Shown here one piece after another: positions 51,343-62,064 of a stretch of DNA of 64,000 bases. The stretch covers positions 12,731,702 to 12,795,701 of the forward strand of contig CM068545.1 of NCBI GenBank assembly GCA_035048495.1, in the 5' to 3' direction. A program made the position numbers and the translations under genes. The notes beneath the pieces were generated by a model that saw only the letters and a program-made list of their open reading frames with translations, ran no database searches and had not been told where the DNA came from. How positions within the stretch are numbered: position 1 is the stretch's first letter; each line of letters opens with the position of its first letter. This stretch comes from Euptelea pleiosperma. Its lineage: Eukaryota > Streptophyta > Magnoliopsida > Ranunculales > Eupteleaceae.

Positions 51343-51748
51343 GAGTAAAACTTGTGTCACAAGATGTTGTGACGGAAGCCGGTCACAACACTCAATTAGA
51401 GCCACATGGCATACTACTAGAGGACGATGACCGTATGGATGTTTGGCCAGTCACTCGGTGGACCGGTACACAAAAAATCAGCCTGATTCGTGATTTCTAA
51501 CTGATTCGATTGAAGTTATTTTCATGGGTTGATTTTAACGATAGGAATTTGAGCATTACTGAGCGTTATTTGGGTGCAAAAATCCAAAGGTTGTAAATCA
51601 TTAATCAGGCTGATTTTTGGTTTGTAGGTCCACCGAGGGACTGGCCAAACATCCATACCTTCACTGACCTCTGATTGTGTGACACGTGGCTCGTATTGAG
51701 TGCTGTGACCGGCTTCCGTCACAACATCTTGTGACACAAATTTTACTC
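51343..51748. mobile_element. foldback MITE, FB1 family, 9-bp TSD (copy 6)
   Basis: Starts GAGTAAAACTTGTGTCACAA and ends the near-inverse TTGTGACACAAATTTTACTC. Flanks CCCTACACC (51334-51342) and CCCTAGACC (51749-51757) match at 8 of 9. The outer arm TGTTGTGACGGAAGCCGGTC is perfectly mirrored. The FB1 core (GACCGTATGGATGTTTGGCC) lies within. The best-preserved member here. Confidence 0.88.
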
Positions 51749-52131
51749 CCCTAGACCCACCCCTGAGTATATGCTTCAACATGCATCGCAGGTATAGAAA
51801 CATCTTGTTTGTCCACCAAAAATCATCCTAATTGGTAAAGTAATTTCTAGCCTTTTCGTTGAGCATTTTTCACAGGTAATTTCTAGACGTCGGATTTGAG
51901 CATTTCTAACCACTAGTTAGAAATCACTAAAGAGGCTGATTTATGGTGTATAGGTCCACTAAGATGTAGGCCAAAACCAAACATCTACTCGTCAGTGGAC
52001 CCGAAAGAGTGTGCCACCTGCCAATTTTAGGGTGCACATTAAAGTTTGATGTCGACATATAACATCTCAGTTTTTTTTTTCTCACTTTCCTCATTCCTGG
52101 TTTCTTTTAACTGCAGGGAGATTGCTCAGAG

Positions 52132-52571
52132 ATGGGGTTTTGGGATATCTGGAACTCAACGACCGATGCAGTAAAGAGAAACTCCCCCGATCTGACCCCC
52201 GTTACCAAGAAGCTGAAAGAGTGCTTGCCACAGTTGTCAGGTCGTGAAGACCTGGAGAAGATCGGCCGGGCTCTGACGCAATTGGGATATAAAACCGCCA
52301 CCCATCCCGCCACTAAGGAAGCGCTCAATCTCGCCATCCCAGGTCTCTCCTTTTACTCTCAACTCTTGATCAATGTTTTAAGAACCGAACCGATGATCCA
52401 ACCGATTTTGTGTCAAATCAGTTGGACCACGGTCGGACCTGGTCAATTCGTTCCAACCAGTTATGTTATATACGTAATACATCACTTTCATCATCTTTTT
52501 TCACCTACTTGTCTAGTGTGCAAGCTCGTTTTCCTTCATTTTAGGGAAAACCCAGCCCCCCACCCCCCCCA

Positions 52572-52607
<36 letters not shown>

Positions 52608-53367
52608 AAGTTGAGCAAAGTAGTCTCTCCTGCAACTCTTAACAGAAGTGAAAACTGGAGATCTTAGGGTTTTTGGCAAAACTTTTGCTTATATATTTTA
52701 AATGTGTTAAGAGATTAAAACAACGAGCAAGTAGGAGTTTTGACAGTCATCAATCTCGCCAAAGAGACGAAGCTGGCAATCAAAGGGGATAGAACATACG
52801 GCTATGCTCTCGTTGCGTTCTGCAAGCCTCTCCTTACTAGAGTAGTACCTCATAAAACCTTACCCATTTCAGAAAAATGAAGAAGGAAGAATTTAATTAG
52901 GTACGTAATAATTGATTTTTTGGCTAAAATAAGCCATCGATCCCATCTAATTCAACTGTAATCTTTGAGCAGCCCTCCCCGTTTCAAGGAATCCTCATTC
53001 CCTTCTGAAAATTTTTCCAACAAAATGCATTTTTATTTAGGGTTTTAGTTTTCGTAAGGGTCGTTCTACGGGCACCCACGTCTTTAAGTCGGGCATCCCA
53101 CTTGGACCAAAATGCCCCTCCCTTCAGCTGGGCACCCACTTCTTCCCCGTCCCTTCTCCTTCTCTCTATTGTAACTCCCCCTCTCTCTCTCTCACTCTAC
53201 CCTCTCTCTACTGTAACTCTCACCCCCCTTCTCCGTCTCTCAACACCCCCCCCCCCCTCCTTAGCTCCCACGCGCTGAATTGCCGTGGAGACTATGTAGA
53301 CCACGGCCAGCCTGACCAGGGGCTACATAGCCCCTACGGTAGTGCAGCACCGTGGAGGCTAAAGCCG

Positions 53368-53409
<42 letters not shown>

Positions 53410-54264
53410 AAGTGAGAGAGAGGGAGGGTAGAGTGAGAGAGGGAGAGAGAGGAGTTACAGTAGAGAGAGTGGAGGGAGGAGAGTTACAGTAGAGAGAGAG
53501 AGAGAGGAAGGGAGAAGGGAAGGGGAAGGGGAAGGAGTGGGTGCCCGTAGAGCGACCCCGAAAATGTGTTCTTCATTTCTGATTTTTCAAGATCCATCTG
53601 TTTGGTCGGTTCAACGGTCTAACCATCAGTTACGAAAAATTATTTGGTTCTCTGAAAATAACCGGTTTCATGTAAACCGGATCGACTTTTGCAAAATGTC
53701 CGGTTGGACCTGGTTCGACCGTCGGTCCTGTCCGGTTTTTAAAACACTCTTGATTCTTTGAAAAAAAAACTTTAAAAATGATTATCCAAGTCAATCAAAG
53801 ATCTCTCATTCTCAAATCATGGCTTTGATACGAATTAAAAACTCAAAATTAGATCCATGATCGATTTTATATTGGATTTCCAATTGCAATTTGTTTTCTT
53901 GTAATTTAGATTCTTTGTTCATGGTGTAGGTAGTGCTCAATGGTTTAATATTGTGCGAGCATTGCTGAGTGATGAGCGTCATGCCCAGTCTGTTCATGAT
54001 GACAAGAAGCACGAACATCTTAAGGAAGAAATCGGACATCTTAGGGAAGAAATAAAGAAGTTGCAGGAACAAAATGAGCTTATTATTAAAGGGTTAGAGT
54101 CTCATAAAAAAGTCCACTTAGATTCAAAAGTAGCACAAAAGCCCGAGGAGGTCTTAAGAATCTTCATGACGAAGGGTTTTAAGGGTGCGGACTTTTTGGA
54201 TGATCAGGTACTTCTCAAAGAGCCGCTGAGAAGAGGGTGTTTTAAGCATATAGATGATGAATGA
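52132..54264 (+). CDS. small coiled-coil protein, copy A (function unknown)
   Basis: Two exons, 52132-52342 and 53930-54264 (GT-AG, phase 1), 181 aa. I do not recognise a named family. The N-terminus MGFWDIWNSTTDAVKRNSPD and residues 30-68 are predicted mixed helix. Residues about 85-130 are a charged heptad-like coiled coil (HLKEEIGHLREEIKKLQEQN). The end FLDDQVLLKEPLRRG is mixed charge. No signal peptide or membrane segment. The intron of 1587 bp is mostly a hAT element holding a MULE. A second copy at 61406 is 145 aa. The matched splice sites, shared phase and mostly synonymous-looking differences suggest a real gene rather than chance. An L1-type LINE lies just downstream. Confidence 0.75.
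52566..52607. repeat. (CT)n(CA)n microsatellite
   Basis: AATCTCTCTCTCTCTCTCTC continuing into a CACACA run, inside the hAT-like element. Simple repeat. Confidence 0.85.
53058..53558. mobile_element. Mutator-like element, relative of 17338-17970
   Basis: Ends GGGTCGTTCTACGGGCACCC and GGGTGCCCGTAGAGCGACCC match the TIRs of the 17338-17970 element, 501 bp apart. Interior has a GA run (about 53374-53408) and CTCTCT tracts. No TSD could be seen, so the flanks may have changed. Confidence 0.75.
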
Positions 54265-54666
54265 ACGGTGATTAGTAAAGTAGGTCTTAAGAATTTTCCT
54301 TGTGTGTGTGTGTTTGTAATATATCTACTGTGGGAGTATAGCTTCGAAAGTATATTAGAAAACTGTGTTTTTAAAGTTAGTTTTGTTTTTAAATTATACT
54401 AGGGGAACGGATCAATCCAACAGCTATTTTTGCTAGCCCAGCCGTTGAAGCTATTAGAAATAACATCAAACAAGCGGCCAGAGCATAAGGGAAAGACAAG
54501 ATCAATCCTACCAGAAGCTCGCAACTATCAGTTAGAAGGGACACCTCCTTCAAGAAGAAGAAAATTGAGGACCCAAGGAAAGAAGGAGCCAAAAAGCTCC
54601 AGAAGAACATGAAGGGCTGCCTCAGCCCCCTAGAATGCCTTAAAGGGCAGAAAGAGAAACCATCAG

Positions 54667-56202
54667 TTGTTGATGATGATGAAAATACTCACGTGGAACG
54701 TTAGAGGAGCGGGGAGGAAAGGGCTACTAGGCCAGATAAGAAACCTATGCTACGAACACCAACTAGATGTTATGGTCCTCATGGAAACCAAAGTCAACAA
54801 CAACAGAGCTGGTAAAATCATCAGGAAAATAGGATTCCAGAACTTCTTCATGGTGGAGCCTATAGGCCTTGCAGGAGGAATGTGGATGATGTGGAAAGAG
54901 GGAGACTTCAAAATCGACATCATCAGCCACTCAGAACGCCTCATCCACGCCTCGATCTTGGACCCGGAACTTAGACGGAACTGGCGATTCACGGCTATCT
55001 ACGGTAGCCCACACTGGAGAGACAAGGAGTTCATCTGGAGGCAGATGAGAAGCATTGCAGCGGCTACTAACGGCCCATGGCTGACCATGGGTGACTTCAA
55101 TGCTGTACTAGGGCCGGAGGACAAAGCAGGAGGATGCAGACCCAGGACCTCTCAGACTCGACCCTTCCAGGAGTGCATCAACGACTGTGGCCTGCTGGAC
55201 ATCCATTTCACAGGTATTCCTTACACTCGGACCAACAAGAGAAGTGGTCAAGTGGCTATATTCGAGAGAATCGATAGAGCCATGGTGAACCCTGACTGGA
55301 GGATCATATTCCCAGAGGCCAATCTAACTCACCTACCCTGTATCGGATCTGATCACGCGCCACTGATCCTCCGCACTGCTGGGCCAACATTGTCAAAACC
55401 GAAACCGTTCAGGTTTGAAGCAATGTGGGCCCTGCGCGAGGACTTCAACAAGGTTGTTGAGGAGGCTTGGAACTCTGATGTTTATGGGTCCAAAGCTTAC
55501 ACTTTGATGAGGAAATGTGAAAAGCTCAAATTCCTAGCTAAAGATTGGAACAAGAGAGCCTTTGGTAATGTACCCAACAACATCAAAACTCTCAAAAACC
55601 AGTTGGCCCTAATTCAAAGAGACAGATTCACCCAACCGTCAGATTTGCACCTTGCCAATCTGGAGAACGACACCCTAGGAGCACTCCAGCAACTTATTAT
55701 GAGTTGTGAAGAGATTCTATGGGCACAGAAATCCAGGGACCTATGGCTCAAACTTGGTGATAGAAACACCAAGTTCTTCCACACCTCGACTATTGTGAGG
55801 CGCCAGAGGAACCGTATTGCCAGACTCAAGAATGATTTGGGAACTTGGTCTGAGTCTCCAATAGAGATCGAAGAGATTTTACATTCTCATTTCACAGCAC
55901 GTTTCTCAACGCAGGGGTCATCAGAAATCAACCAATTCCTTTCTCATACCCATAGAGCAGTCACCGAGGAACAAAACCAAACCCTCTGTGCTCCCATTAC
56001 CCTGGCCGAGATTAAAGCAGCCTTGTTTGAAATGCACCCCATCAAAGCTCCTGGACCAGACGGCCTTCTGGCCTTCTTTTTACAAACCTACTGGGAGACC
56101 GTAGGAAAGAGCCTTATCGACATGGTGAAAAACTTCTTCGAATCAGGCCACCTACTCAGAGAAATTAACAAAACCTTCATCACCCCTATTCCCAAAACCT
56201 AA
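54667..56202 (+). pseudogene. LINE ORF2 N-terminal part: endonuclease and start of RT
   Basis: 511-aa open frame. The exonuclease-endonuclease-phosphatase fold is shown by ILTWNVRGAGR, LMETKV, GDFNAVLG, ERIDRAMVNPDW and SDHAPLIL, which together hold the catalytic Asn, Glu, Asp/Asn and Asp/His. A basic region (KSRDLWLKLGDRNTKFFH) follows, then IKAPGPDGL, the start of the RT. It stops at TAA 56200, in the middle of RT. The endonuclease looks intact, but the element cannot make a full ORF2 product. Confidence 0.85.
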
Positions 56203-58090
56203 TCACCTGAGAATGTTCACTAGTTCAGACCTATTAGCCTTTGTAACGTCTCTTACAAGGTCATCGCTAGAATCATCGTGAATAGGCTGAGACCTATCAT
56301 CCACAACATGATCTCACCTTTCAAGGGGCCTTTGTGACCAATAGAGAAATCTCTGACAACATCCTAATAGCTCATGAAATCATGAACACATTCAAAAGCA
56401 AAAAGGAGCTTCAGGATGGATGGGCATCAAACTTGACATGGAGAAAGCCTATGATAGGCTTGAATGGCCTTTCCTCAAGGCGGTACTAGAAAGACTGGGG
56501 CTCTGCCAAAAATGGGTGGATTTAATCATGGAATGTGTCACAACCACTTCATTATCCATCCTCATCAACGGCACACCCTCAAACCTTATCAAACCTTCAA
56601 GAGGTATTAGACAAGAGATCCACTGTCACCTTACCTCTTCATCCTATGTGCGGAAACACTCTCCAGAGCACTCCAAGTGGAAGCTGAACACAACAAATCC
56701 ATTGGAGTTTCTGTCTCTAGAGGGGGACTCAGAATCACGCACCTTCTATTCGATGATGATTGCATGGTTTTTACAAAAGCTACTCTTCCAGCGGTGTCAA
56801 CCGTGATGGACATTCTTGAAAAATACAGCCTAGCATCTGGCCAATTGCTGAATCATCATAAATGCACGATCACCTTCTCTGACAACACGCCGAGGCGTTT
56901 CAGAAGGGTTCTATCTAGGGCCATAGGTTTGCCGCATCTCAACTCCTGTGAGAAATACCTTGGAGTACCCCTTATCATGAGAAAGCTGAGTGGTTCGACT
57001 TTTCGGTATATAACGGAAAGAATCAACAGTCGGCTACAAGGATGGAAAGGTAAACTCCTCTCTAGAGCCGGGAAAGTCACACTCATCAATGCGGTTTCTG
57101 CGGCTATCCCCCAACACACCATGGCTAGCTTCCTTCTTCAAAAGAAGTCTAGAGAAGACAGAGACAAAATCCATAGAGATTTCCTCTGGAGAACTAGCGA
57201 GGCAGTAAACCTTTTTCCCTGGTAGGGTGGAACAAAGTGGCCAAACCAAAAAAGTTTGGAGGGCTTGGTATTCGATCTATGAACCATGTCAACCTAGCTT
57301 GTATGGCTAAACTTGGCTGACGCATCATGCAGGACCAAAATAACATCTGGTCCAAGATCATGTCAGATAAGTATCTGAAGGGCACCAACCTACTGAACTG
57401 TAGGACGTCCCCTAGAGCCTCACTAGCCTGGAGAGGCATTCTTAAAAGCAAGGAAATCATCAAGAGAGGTCTTGCTTGGAGCATCGGGTCAGGCAAGGAC
57501 ATCAAGTTGTGGACCCATAACTGGGCAAATGATAAACCTCTGATCGAACACGTCCCGAATCACCTCAGGGATCAGATTAACATGGAATCCACTGTGGAGT
57601 CCATCATCAAAAGAGACGATCTAACTTGGGAGCTTGAATCCATCAAGAACTTTCTTCCGGATCAAATCCTAGAAGACATCAGGGGAATACCGATACCTCT
57701 AGTAAGTACAGAGGATCGAGCTGTCTGGGGACCGAACCCATCGGGAAACTTCTCAAATGGGTCAGCCACCAGAATTGCTCTTCAGATACAGCACCCCTAA
57801 TGCAACCTCATTGACAAGACTACTCTTAAGACATTTGGAAATGGAAATGCCCACCAAAAATCCAAACCTTTGGATGGCTTCTACTTATGCACAGGCTACC
57901 TACCAGGGCGCATCTACACGATAGAGGCATCAATATAACCCCCTACTGCCCCTTATGCCCAGATATGGAAGAAACGATAGACCACATCTTCCTTCACTGC
58001 CCCGAGGGCGCTCTGCACATGGAAAAAAATCTTCATTAAGGCAAGCAACCACCCAGCTATCCGATCCTCTTGCAAAGAATGGATCGTTCT
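56203..58090 (+). pseudogene. LINE ORF2 middle: broken RT and zf-RVT
   Basis: Frames shift several times. Recognisable parts: FRPISLCNVSYKVIARIIVN near 56225; GIKLDMEKAYDRLEWPFLKA (56422); the RT active-site block reads HLLFDDDCMVF near 56735-56768 where FADD is usual; then ASGQLLNHHK, GVPL and LSRAGKVTLINAV (to 57225). The zf-RVT is PPKIQTFGWLLLMHRLPT then CPLCPDMEETIDHIFLHCP near 57850-58000. Non-functional. Confidence 0.75.
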
Positions 58091-58383
58091 TTTGTGCAGC
58101 AAAGAAGGTCACCAGTTAGAGGGGCCGGAATGCGGGGACACCATCCCCTTTGTGCTCTGGAACCTATGGTTAGCCAGAAACCTGAGAATTTTCAACAATA
58201 CAAACACTGCCACTGAGAGCATCATAAGAGGGGCTCTACAATACAATGACGCCTACTTTAAATCCGAGAAGACTCGATATGATGCTGTCAGTGGTGGGTG
58301 TATGAGCAGATTGGCTCCAAGCCAAGGAACCGAAAATAACCAGGCTTATATCTTGGCAACCACCACCTCACCCTGGGTTTAAA

Positions 58384-58836
58384 TTGAACTTTGATGGATC
58401 GGTTAATCAGGTTTCCAACCATGCGGCTCATGGAGCCATCATCCCTAATGAGGTTGGACTTTTAGTCGCAGGCCTTGCTGGAAGCAACGGAAGATCGTCG
58501 ATCTCTGTAGCGGAGGGAATTGCACTGAAAGAAGGCATCAAGCTGGCAGCTGATCTCAAAATAAAAAATATCATGATTGAAGGAGACTCCTCAATGATTA
58601 TCGACTGCCTAAATGGGATGGCCAAACCACCTTGGAAGCTGAAAAATCTCATGGAGAGCATGAGACTGATCCTACAAAAAGACAACATGAGATGGAAAGC
58701 AAAACACGGCTACAGAGAGGGAAATAGAGTCGCTGCTGAACTAGCTAGATTGGGCCGGGAGGACAACTCCCAGAAATATCTCTGTTCCTTGATTTTACCT
58801 TTAATCATAAAAATAAAAATAAAAAATAAAAACTAA
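58384..58836 (+). pseudogene. LINE RNase H domain
   Basis: A 150-aa open frame reads NFDGSVNQ, AAHGAIIPNEVG, SVAEGIALKEGIKLAADL, IEGDSSMIIDCLNG and HGYREGNRVAAELARLGR: the RVT_3-type RNase H fold with catalytic Asp, Glu and Asp in the expected places. It is the C-terminal end of the LINE polyprotein and is separated from the rest by frame breaks, so it is not a separate gene. Confidence 0.8.
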
Positions 58837-58839
58837 CAC

Positions 58840-59115
58840 GTGGCAGCGCCTTACATGTTGCACACTCTTAGAGATCACTGATGTTTGGCCCATCCCTACG
58901 TGGGCCTACATGCAAAAAATCAGCTCCATTAATATTTTTAGGATTTGATTGGAGTGGTTTTTAACCGTAGATTTTGAACATTATTTGGGGTACTCAGATC
59001 CAAAGGTTTGAAATCACTAATCAGCTTGATATTTGGTATATGGGTCCACATAGGGATGGGATAAAACAGACATACAGTCAGTGGCCTCTAAGAGTGCGCC
59101 ATGTGGCTTATACTT
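58840..59115. repeat. foldback MITE, FB1 family (copy 7)
   Basis: AACACGTGGCAGCGCC ... CACTCTTAGAGATCACTGAT on the left and CAGTCAGTGGCCTCTAAGAG ... GCGCCATGTGGCTTA on the right are inverted arms. Starts right after the LINE tail. Confidence 0.6.
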
Positions 59116-59298
59116 TGGTGGTCCATCATGGACGTCAGGCGGACCCCCACACACCATAGTACCCTAACCCAACCCAGGGTTTGGCTTTAAAATAGAGGCA
59201 TTTAATTGTCACAAACGTCTGGGTGGCAACCTTGATCTTGGCTTCTACTGTGGGATGTTCTTTGATGCAGACTTCTGTATCAAAATTTTGATGTAGAA

Positions 59299-60079
59299 GT
59301 CCCTCAAATTGCAACGTAGTAGACTCCATGGTTTAAAAACGGCCGTTTAAATGGTTATGCCCCAAGCCCGTTTCCGTTTAAACCCATTTTATCGGTTTTG
59401 AAAAAAACGGCCGTTTTTTTGTTTTAACGGCCGTTAAAATCGTTTAAACCGGGCTTTAAAATCATTTAAACAGCCGTATAATTTCAAAAAAATTTCTAAA
59501 AAAAACAGCCTGTTAAAACTGTTTAATTCCGTTAAATTCCATTTTTTTTTTAATTTTCAAATTTCAAAATTTGAATTTCAGCACCACTTTTTCCATTTTT
59601 TTCCGTTAAAATCTGTTAAAATCGTTAAAACCGTTAAAATCCATTTTTCCCATTTTTTCTATTTTTGCCCCTGACCGTTTCAATCCATTTTAACGGCCGT
59701 TTAAACGGTTTAAACAGTAACGCCCCCAGGGCGTTTAACCGTTAAAACGGCCTCCTTTAAACCTTGGTAGACTCATTCGGGCTCACTTGTCACCTGAATG
59801 TTTGGCCCACACTATGACAGACCTACACACCACACCAAAAATCAGCATTATTGGTGATTTCTAGCTGTAAGATTTGAGACCTTTTTCGTCCGTGGGCTTT
59901 ATGAACTGGCCTATGAGTTTGTTTTAACCCATGATGAAAAAGTGCTCAAATTCAATGGCTAGATATCACTAATCACACTAATTTTTGCTGTGTATAAGTC
60001 CACCAAGGTGTGGGCCAAACATTCAGGGGGCAGTGGGCCTGAAAGAGTCTATAACGTGGCAAATTGAGGGTCTATTCCA
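59299..60079. repeat. foldback MITE related to FB1, interrupted by hAT element
   Basis: Left arm GTCCCTCAAATTGCAACGTA, continuing after the hAT insertion as GACTCATTCGGGCTCAC and CCTGAATGTTTGGCCCACAC. The right arm is its inverse (GTGTGGGCCAAACATTCAGG ... GTGGCAAATTGAGGGTC). The hAT element 59327-59766 splits the left arm. Confidence 0.65.
59327..59766. mobile_element. hAT-type MITE, 8-bp TSD (440 bp)
   Basis: Exact duplication GTAGACTC at 59319-59326 and 59767-59774. Termini CATGGTTTAAAAACGG and CCTTTAAACCTTG are inverted; a right end of CCTTG is usual for hAT. The interior is almost entirely AACGGCCGTT, CGTTTAAAC and GTTAAAAC palindromes. Non-coding. Confidence 0.88.
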
Positions 60080-60930
60080 CGTTAGGTTAAATCGGAAATA
60101 ACGGGTCAGAGCGTTACCATTATAACATCCATCATTATTATTGTTATAACAAAATCAAAACCATGGTTAGAATGATATTCATCTCTTCAATAGGGAAATT
60201 CATCAATCGGTTGTATTTGTCAGCTCGATCAGTCCAGTTTCTAAGGTTATGCCTCATCGCTAGTGGTTCAGACAAACTGAACGGCCCTGATTGGAGAAGC
60301 AGTCAGCTAGAATTGACTTTTGTGGTAGTGTTTATTTAAAATGATGAACCGATGCTTCACAGTATAATTGTTCAAAAAGGCACTCCTGCTTTCCTAAAGA
60401 ATAACTTTTAAGAGTCGAGCTACCCCACGGATAGCCGGACAATAAATATGTACAGTGAAGGCCTTTAACCGTTGATTCAAGAGATCCATTGTCGAGGCAA
60501 CAACTGCGAACCGTGGATCTCTCGAATCCAATGCTCAATGGCTTCAACCAGACATATTTTTGTCCAGACTAGACATCAAACATTGATGTCCACCCAAAAA
60601 TGTCACGGGACATAATATTGGGAATGCTCATTGAATGATCGAATTGATATTGATATACCTGTTGATTCGAAGTATTCCGACGATCCCCATCATCCGAATC
60701 TCAGCTGTTGGAATCAAAATAAGTTCGGCAGCGGATCACAAAATCTTGGGATCTTCTCTGTATAAATCATCTTAATTGGTAATTTCAAACCTTTGGTATA
60801 TAGCCTTTTTTATTTCTAGATCTCTAGGATTTGAGCATTGTTTTTGGAATGTTAAATCCAGTGGTTAGAAATAGAAATCACCACAGAGGTTGATTTACGG
60901 TGTATAGGTCCACTAAGAGGTAGGCCAAAC

Positions 60931-61216
60931 CAAGGTTTAAAAATCGGCTGTTATAACGAAAATAACGGCCGTTATAACGGATTCGGACCTACCCTGTTAC
61001 GTTATGCCCCGATAAAACGCCCAGAAAATAATGGCCGTTTTTTTTCTGTTATAACGAAAATAACAACCTTTATTTTCTGGAAAAAAAATGTGAAAAATTT
61101 GACCATTTTTTCCATTTTTTACCCTTTACGTTATTAAAATTTTGAAATTCAAAATTCAAAATTCAAAATTTGAATTTCAGCTCCCTGCTTTCCGTTTTTG
61201 CCCCTTTTAAACCTTG
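60931..61216. mobile_element. hAT-type MITE, 8-bp TSD (286 bp)
   Basis: Exact duplication GGCCAAAC at 60923-60930 and 61217-61224. Termini CAAGGTTTAAAAATCGG and CCCCTTTTAAACCTTG follow the hAT CAAGG...CCTTG pattern. The interior carries TTATAACGG/CCGTTATAA palindromes and AAATTCAAAATTCAAA repeats. Ends 190 bp before the copy B start codon. Confidence 0.9.
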
Positions 61217-61405
61217 GGCCAAACATCACATCTACTGGTCAGTGGGCCCCAAAGAATGTACCACGTGGCAATTTTAGGGTGGACATTAAAGTTTGATGTC
61301 GATATATAAAGTACTAAACATCCAAGTTTTTTCTCGCTTTTCTCGTTCCTGGTTTCTTTTGACTGCAGAGAGATTGCTTAGAGAAATTAAGATCTTGGTT
61401 TAGAG

Positions 61406-62064
61406 ATGGGGTTTTGGGATTTCTTGAACTCAATGACCGATGCAGTAAAGAGAAACTCCCCCGATCTGACACCCGTTACCAAGGAGCTGAAAGAGAGCTT
61501 ACCGCAGTTGCCAGGTCCTGAAGACCGGGAGAAGATTGTTCAGGCTCTAACGCAAACCGCTGCCCATCCCGCCGCTAAGGAACTGCTCAATCTCATCCCA
61601 GGTCCCTCCTTTCACTATCTACTCTTCATTCTTCGAAAAAAAAAAAAAAAAAAAAAAAAACATTCGTTCTATTTGAAGTGATTTATGTTCATCCGAGTCC
61701 AACGATCTCTCATTCTCAAATCACGGGTTCAAGACGAATTAAAACTTGAAATTAGATCTATGATCGATTTTATATTGGATTTTCCGTTTTCTTGTAATTT
61801 AAATTCCTTGTTTATGGTGTAGGTGGTGCTCAAGGGTATAATATTGTGCGAGCACTGCTGAATGATCAGCGTCAAGCCCAGTCTGTTCAGGACGAGAAGA
61901 AGTATGAACATCTTAGGGAAGAAATAAAGAAGTTGCAGGAACAAAATGAGCGAAATAATATGTTACTTGAGCGTATTCTTAAGGAGTTAGAGTCTACTAA
62001 AAAAGTCAAGTTAGATTCAACAGTAGCACAAAAGCCTGAGGAGCTCTTAAGATCTTCATTATGA
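61406..62064 (+). CDS. small coiled-coil protein, copy B (function unknown)
   Basis: Two exons, 61406-61601 and 61823-62064 (GT-AG, phase 1), 145 aa. The N-terminus MGFWDFLNSMTDAVKRNSPD is near-identical to copy A, as is NIVRALL...LREEIKKLQEQN in the coiled coil. B has NNMLLERILKELE where A is shorter. The product stops at LLRSSL. Past the stop, another frame still reads FLDDQVLLKEPLRRG, as copy A does in frame, so B has lost about 30 C-terminal residues by a small indel near 62052. The promoter side carries a fresh hAT insertion. The intron includes a long A run (61637-61660). Confidence 0.72.

Larger units (their letters stand above)
52371..53746. mobile_element. hAT-like element in intron of copy A, 8-bp TSD
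   Basis: Exact direct repeat CTCTTGAT at 52363-52370 and 53747-53754. Termini TGTTTTAAGAACCG and CCGGTTTTTAAAACA are inverted. Copy B's intron reads ACTCTTCATTCTTCG straight across the equivalent point, a paralogous empty site. The 1376-bp element holds a Mutator-like element at 53058-53558 and shows no transposase. Confidence 0.8.
50960..54380 (+). repeat. segmental duplication unit A (partner 60565-62270)
   Basis: Shared blocks in the same order and strand: ACATCAAACATTGATGTCCA; GATCCCCAT.ATCC; AGGTCCACTAAGA; GGACATTAAAGTTTGATGTC-like; then gene exon 1, exon 2 and GAGGTCTTAAGAATTTTC in the 3' flank. Unit A is longer because of a MITE at 51343-51748 and a 1376-bp hAT element in the gene's intron. 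Confidence 0.8.
54390..58832 (+). mobile_element. L1-type LINE, decayed, with A-rich tail
   Basis: Domains in the order of plant L1 ORF2: endonuclease (54667), reverse transcriptase (about 55990-57225), zf-RVT (about 57835-58020) and RNase H (58384). The 3' end is a (TAAAAA)-like tail at about 58805-58832. Stops and frameshifts break the frame at least five times. Upstream 54420-54600 may be the end of ORF1. No TSD was found; the 5' edge is approximate. It sits between the two coiled-coil gene copies. Confidence 0.85.

Noticed and set aside
58384..58836. Stand-alone RNase H gene
   Set aside because: It is in LINE order directly after zf-RVT and before the A-rich tail; a fragment of the element.
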